The position numbers and the translations under genes were made by a program. DNA of 8,449 bases from Actinomycetales bacterium (lineage in GTDB: Bacteria; Actinomycetota; Actinomycetes; Actinomycetales; BWSM-131), in assembly GCA_030149025.1 (NCBI GenBank), contig JASBSH010000296.1, positions 1 through 8,449 of the forward strand. The letters run 5' to 3'. A model generated the notes under the pieces. It ran no database searches. It was not told the DNA's origin and worked only from the letters and a program-made list of their open reading frames with translations. Of the stretch, positions 5,774 through 8,449 are shown piece after piece. The stretch's first letter is position 1. Every line of letters starts with the position of its first letter.

Positions 5774-6395
5774 GTCGACGGACCGGCCCGACGCCGCCGG
5801 CCACGGCGATCCGCGGCTGGACGGGCGGCAGGAAGGCGGCCAGGACGACGGCCTGCGGCTCATCGCCGAGACCACCGCCGACGAGGCCCGCGGCTACCTC
5901 AACGCGCTCACGGAGGTGGCGGCCGGCGCCAGCCCGGACACGGCGATCCCCGTGCTGCTGCTCGCCGTGTCCCAGGTCCTGGTCACCGGAGCGCGCCTGG
6001 GCGCGATCACGGATGTCGTCCCCTCCGAGCGGTTCGAGCCGGACGCCGGCCCCGAGGCGGACGTGGAACCCGTGCGGACGGGCTTGGCGAACCTCTTCGA
6101 AGGACTCGACGAGTACGCCGACGTCGTCGACCCCCTGACGACCGGCGAGCTGGTGCGCGGCTCGCTGTCCAACGACCTGTCCGACGTGGCCGCTGCGCTC
6201 GAGCACGGACTGCGCCACTACGAGGACGGCCGGGTCGACGAGGCGCTCTGGTGGTGGCAGTTCTCGTACCTGTCCGCCTGGGGCGAGCGCGCCGCCGCCG
6301 CGCTGCGGGTCCTCCAGTCCGTGCTCGGTCACCTCCGGCTGGACGCCGACGACGACGTCGTCGCCGATGCGGAGTTCGAGGCGCTGCACCCCTGA
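5766..6395 (+). CDS. DUF5063 family protein of unknown function
   Basis: The product has 209 residues. It is predicted soluble: there is no signal peptide and no clear membrane segment, and it is strongly acidic. After a hydrophilic ~30-residue N terminus (many Asp, Gly and Arg), it is mostly helical. AETTADEARGYLNALTEVAA opens the domain, a conserved-looking SNDLSDVAAALEHGLRHYED lies in the middle, and an aromatic stretch ALWWWQFSYLSAWGERAA is near the end. This pattern and the position directly after recR fit DUF5063, a family regularly found beside recR in actinobacteria. No catalytic motif is visible. Start at ATG 5766 is set by a strong ribosome binding site, and the eight-base overlap with recR implies translational coupling. 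A role linked to recombination is suggested by neighbourhood only. Confidence 0.85.
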   Translation: MSESTDRPDAAGHGDPRLDGRQEGGQDDGLRLIAETTADEARGYLNALTEVAAGASPDTAIPVLLLAVSQVLVTGARLGAITDVVPSERFEPDAGPEADVEPVRTGLANLFEGLDEYADVVDPLTTGELVRGSLSNDLSDVAAALEHGLRHYEDGRVDEALWWWQFSYLSAWGERAAAALRVLQSVLGHLRLDADDDVVADAEFEALHP

Positions 6396-6397
6396 TT

Positions 6398-6418
6398 GAT
6401 CTGCAGAACTGCAAGATC
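6398..6418 (+). terminator. weak hairpin after the recR-DUF5063 operon
   Basis: GATCTGCA (6398-6405) pairs with TGCAAGATC (6410-6418), an 8-bp stem with one bulged A and a GAAC loop, starting three bases after the DUF5063 stop. The stem is only moderately G+C-rich and no U-tract follows, so it is a low-confidence terminator. Its near-symmetry would let it serve the convergent ABC operon as well. Confidence 0.35.
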
Positions 6419-6426
6419 ACGACGAG

Positions 6427-6480
6427 GTTGTGCGCCGACGACGCGTTGTGCGCCGACGACGCGTTGTGCACCGACGACAG
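6427..6480. repeat. three 18-bp tandem repeats
   Basis: The unit gttgtgcgccgacgacgc occurs at 6427-6444 and 6445-6462. A third copy with two changes (gttgtgcaccgacgacag) is at 6463-6480. The array fills most of the 90-bp gap between the convergent DUF5063 and permease genes. The core cgccgacgac also occurs at 6344-6353 near the 3' end of the DUF5063 gene. A replication-slippage origin is the simplest explanation. Confidence 0.92.
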
Positions 6481-6485
6481 GTGCG

Positions 6486-7646
6486 TCAGGCGATGCGGGT
6501 GGCCCTCGCCAGCCGCTGCACCGGCGTGCTCAACCGCCGGACAGCGCCGACCATCCCGATAGCGCCCAGCCCCAGGATGATCACCAGTCCGTAGGGCCAG
6601 ATGGGGCTGGTGTTCCTCGCCTCCGGCAGTCCGCTGGCCGTCTGGTCGTACGCCGCCCAGCACTCGTCGACGACGCCACTGGCGCCGTCCCGAGCGGCTC
6701 GGGCACCCGCCTGGATCAGGCTGAGCACGTCCTCGTCCATCTGCGTGACGGGATCGACGTCACCGCCTGACGGGGGCCCCGGCGCCCGGGGCGCGGCGTC
6801 CGCCACCACGACGTACGGGTTCGCGGCCAGCAGCCACCAGGTCCACTCGGTGTGCACCTGTCCGCGCTCGGCCGTGGTCTCGACACAGCGGGAGCGGTCG
6901 ATCGGCAACTGCTCCTGTCCGGGCGCTACGTCCGGCTCCGCCCCCGGCTGGGCCTCCGGCTCGCCCCCCGGCTCCGCGCCTGGTGGGATGACGCCCTGCT
7001 CCATCACCCCGGGGGGATTCTGCAGCACCGTCACGCGATCGGTGGTCGTGACCAACGGCACCGACAACCCGAAGAACACCAGCGTGAACACGGCCAACCC
7101 GGCCACGGACAGGTACGTCAGCACGGCCGAGGACGCCGTCCGCGCGCACACCGCCGACCAGCCGAGCGCTATCGCGCAGACCGCCAGCAGGATCAGCGCC
7201 AGCATCAGCAGGCTCACCGCCACCCGCAGCACCGATGTCCGCCCGAGCAGAAGAGCCAGCGCCAGGAACGGCGAGGCGGTCGCGAGGAACACCAGTGCCG
7301 TCGTCCAGGCTGCCAGCAGCTTGCCGACCGCAATCTCGGCCGGCGACAGCAACGTGATCTGCAACGTCGCCAGGGTGCCGGCGGCACGGTCCCCGTTCAC
7401 GCTTGTGGCGCTGAGCGCCGGTGCGACCAGCAGGCCGAGCGTCAGCACCAGGAACACGACGACGGAGAACAGCAGCGGACCGCTCCGCTGCGACCCCATC
7501 GCGAAGAACGCCAGCCCCGTGATCAGCGCGATCAGCGCGAACCAGAGGACCAGCACGATCACCCAGCGGCTCGACCGAACGCGTTGCCGCAGCTCGAGCT
7601 TCGCCACCAGAGCGACACCCGACGGGGTCAGCGACCACCTGCTCAC
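6486..7646 (-). CDS. ABC-2 type transporter permease
   Basis: This is the membrane partner of the adjacent ATPase. Together they probably form an exporter in the cytoplasmic membrane; the substrate is unknown. The 386-residue protein has six likely membrane segments: about 28-50, 57-80, 107-134, 137-166, 174-200 and 347-368. The N-terminal part, with the E-L-R-Q-R-V-R stretch near 18-24 before segment 1 and an N-G-D-R-A-A-G-T-L motif (84-92), is typical of ABC-2 permeases. Unusually, a ~145-residue loop separates segments 5 and 6. It contains a Pro/Gly/Glu-rich tract (218-248) and two cysteines, C254 and C329, which could form a disulphide if the loop is outside. The GTG start at 7646 overlaps the ATPase stop (GTGA). 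A GAGGAGG ribosome binding site lies seven bases upstream. Confidence 0.88.
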   Translation of the reverse strand: MSRWSLTPSGVALVAKLELRQRVRSSRWVIVLVLWFALIALITGLAFFAMGSQRSGPLLFSVVVFLVLTLGLLVAPALSATSVNGDRAAGTLATLQITLLSPAEIAVGKLLAAWTTALVFLATASPFLALALLLGRTSVLRVAVSLLMLALILLAVCAIALGWSAVCARTASSAVLTYLSVAGLAVFTLVFFGLSVPLVTTTDRVTVLQNPPGVMEQGVIPPGAEPGGEPEAQPGAEPDVAPGQEQLPIDRSRCVETTAERGQVHTEWTWWLLAANPYVVVADAAPRAPGPPSGGDVDPVTQMDEDVLSLIQAGARAARDGASGVVDECWAAYDQTASGLPEARNTSPIWPYGLVIILGLGAIGMVGAVRRLSTPVQRLARATRIA

Positions 7647-8449
7647 CGCCGGTCCTCCTCGAGCCCGAGATACACCTGTTCCAGCGCCCCGACCGCAGGT
7701 GCGAGCGAGACGACCGGGACGCCGTCCCCGACCAGGTCGCGAAGCAGGGCCGCAGCCGCCTCGCGGGACGGCAGCTGGACCGTCAGGTCGCGTCCCTCGG
7801 TGACCAGAACCCCGCGTGCGGCGAGCCGCGAACGCAGCAGGTCGTCGTCCAGGGAGGAGATCGTCCAGGCACGCCAGCCGGTCGCGATGCTGGACACGGT
7901 GCGCTCGTCGACGGTGCGTCCCCGGGAGACGAAGACGGCGTTGTCGGCCAGGTCGTCCAGCTCGGCCAGCACGTGGCTGGACACCAGCACTGTCTTGCCC
8001 TGTGAGGCGAGGCCACGGAGCAGCACCCGCAGGTCAACGCGTGAGCGGGGATCGAGGCCGGACGCCGGCTCGTCCAGCAGCAGCACCTGCGGGTCGTGCA
8101 CCAGCGCACGCGCCAGGCCCAGCCGCTGCTTCTGCCCCCGCGACAGCACCCGCGCCGGCGCGTCGGCCAGCTCCTCCAGGTGCAGCTCGCCGAGCAGCCA
8201 GGTCACGCGCCGGGCGGCCAGGTCGGGCGGCATCCGGTACGCCGCCGCAAAGGTCGTGAGCACCTCGCGACAGGTCAGCGACTCCCACGTGCCGAGCGCG
8301 TCGGGCATCCAGCCCACCCGGGCATGGACGTCGGCAGCCTGCGTCGACGGGTCGGCCCCCGCCACGCTGACCTCACCCGAGTCGCGGGCCAGCAGGCCCG
8401 CGAGGACCAGCAGCAGAGTGGTCTTCCCGGACCCGTTGGGCCCGATGAG
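7643..8449 (-). CDS. ABC transporter ATP-binding protein (5' end outside window)
   Basis: This ATPase powers the permease encoded just downstream. The frame remains open to the window end; 268 residues are present and roughly 30-40 N-terminal residues are missing. From the first visible residue, Walker A is GPNGSGKT (3-10). The Q-loop position reads VGWMPD (45-50) and lacks the usual Gln, as in a number of ABC-2 exporters. The signature is LSRGQKQR (102-109; LSRGQ instead of LSGGQ). Walker B is VLLLDEP with catalytic Glu127. A D-loop SGLDP (130-134) and the switch His159 (VSSH) follow. The C-terminal ~85 residues form a small accessory domain ending EEDRR. The stop TGA (7645-7643) overlaps the permease start by four bases, so translation is coupled. 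Drug, lipid or polysaccharide export are all possible; the sequence does not discriminate. Confidence 0.93.
   Translation of the reverse strand, partial: LIGPNGSGKTTLLLVLAGLLARDSGEVSVAGADPSTQAADVHARVGWMPDALGTWESLTCREVLTTFAAAYRMPPDLAARRVTWLLGELHLEELADAPARVLSRGQKQRLGLARALVHDPQVLLLDEPASGLDPRSRVDLRVLLRGLASQGKTVLVSSHVLAELDDLADNAVFVSRGRTVDERTVSSIATGWRAWTISSLDDDLLRSRLAARGVLVTEGRDLTVQLPSREAAAALLRDLVGDGVPVVSLAPAVGALEQVYLGLEEDRR
7654..7660 (-). promoter_or_regulatory. ribosome binding site of the permease gene
   Basis: GAGGAGG on the minus strand lies within the last codons of the ATPase gene, seven bases before GTG 7646. It supports this GTG as the permease start. Confidence 0.75.

Noticed and set aside
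6350..6363. 14-bp perfect palindrome cgacgacgtcgtcg
   Set aside because: It falls in Asp/Val codons (gac, gtc) of the DUF5063 gene; such palindromes arise readily in this codon context and nothing else suggests an operator.

Overview
The window is high-G+C DNA with GTG starts and TAnnnT -10 boxes. It carries the actinobacterial gene order tRNA-Ser / SRP RNA / dnaX ... recR / DUF5063 gene. It is most likely chromosome from an actinomycete, perhaps a Micrococcales (Cellulomonas-like) species. That placement is inferred from content only.

Layout. Positions 1-232 are the 3' flank of a tRNA gene. They hold a possible partial reading frame and a terminator-like hairpin. tRNA-Ser(GGA) lies at 233-318 on the minus strand. 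A divergent intergenic region (319-500) contains three copies of a 22-23 bp repeat and candidate -10 boxes for both flanking RNA genes. The small SRP RNA (ffs) lies at about 501-597, followed directly by dnaX (626-2875). dnaX encodes a tau-type clamp-loader subunit with an unusual Pro/Glu/Met hexapeptide repeat in its linker.

Between dnaX and recR, where actinobacteria usually carry ybaB/ebfC, there is mobile-element DNA. A badly decayed IS5-family transposase pseudogene (2917-3598) is followed by a full-length tnpB-type gene (3651-5111). The tnpB product keeps its RuvC D/E/D residues and a four-cysteine zinc finger, but no tnpA is present. Two hairpins sit exactly at the tnpB stop (5111-5152). 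The second one overlaps the likely -35 element of the recR promoter.

recR (5174-5773) overlaps a DUF5063 gene (5766-6395). A short convergent spacer with a hairpin and three 18-bp tandem repeats follows. The minus strand then carries an ABC-2 exporter operon: an ATPase gene cut by the window end (8449 to 7643) whose stop overlaps the start of the permease gene (7646 to 6486).

Functionally the core is housekeeping: translation and protein targeting (tRNA-Ser, SRP RNA), replication (DnaX) and recombinational repair (RecR). The main anomaly is the mobile DNA between dnaX and recR. It coincides with the absence of ybaB and leaves recR behind its own, probably leaderless, promoter at the element boundary.
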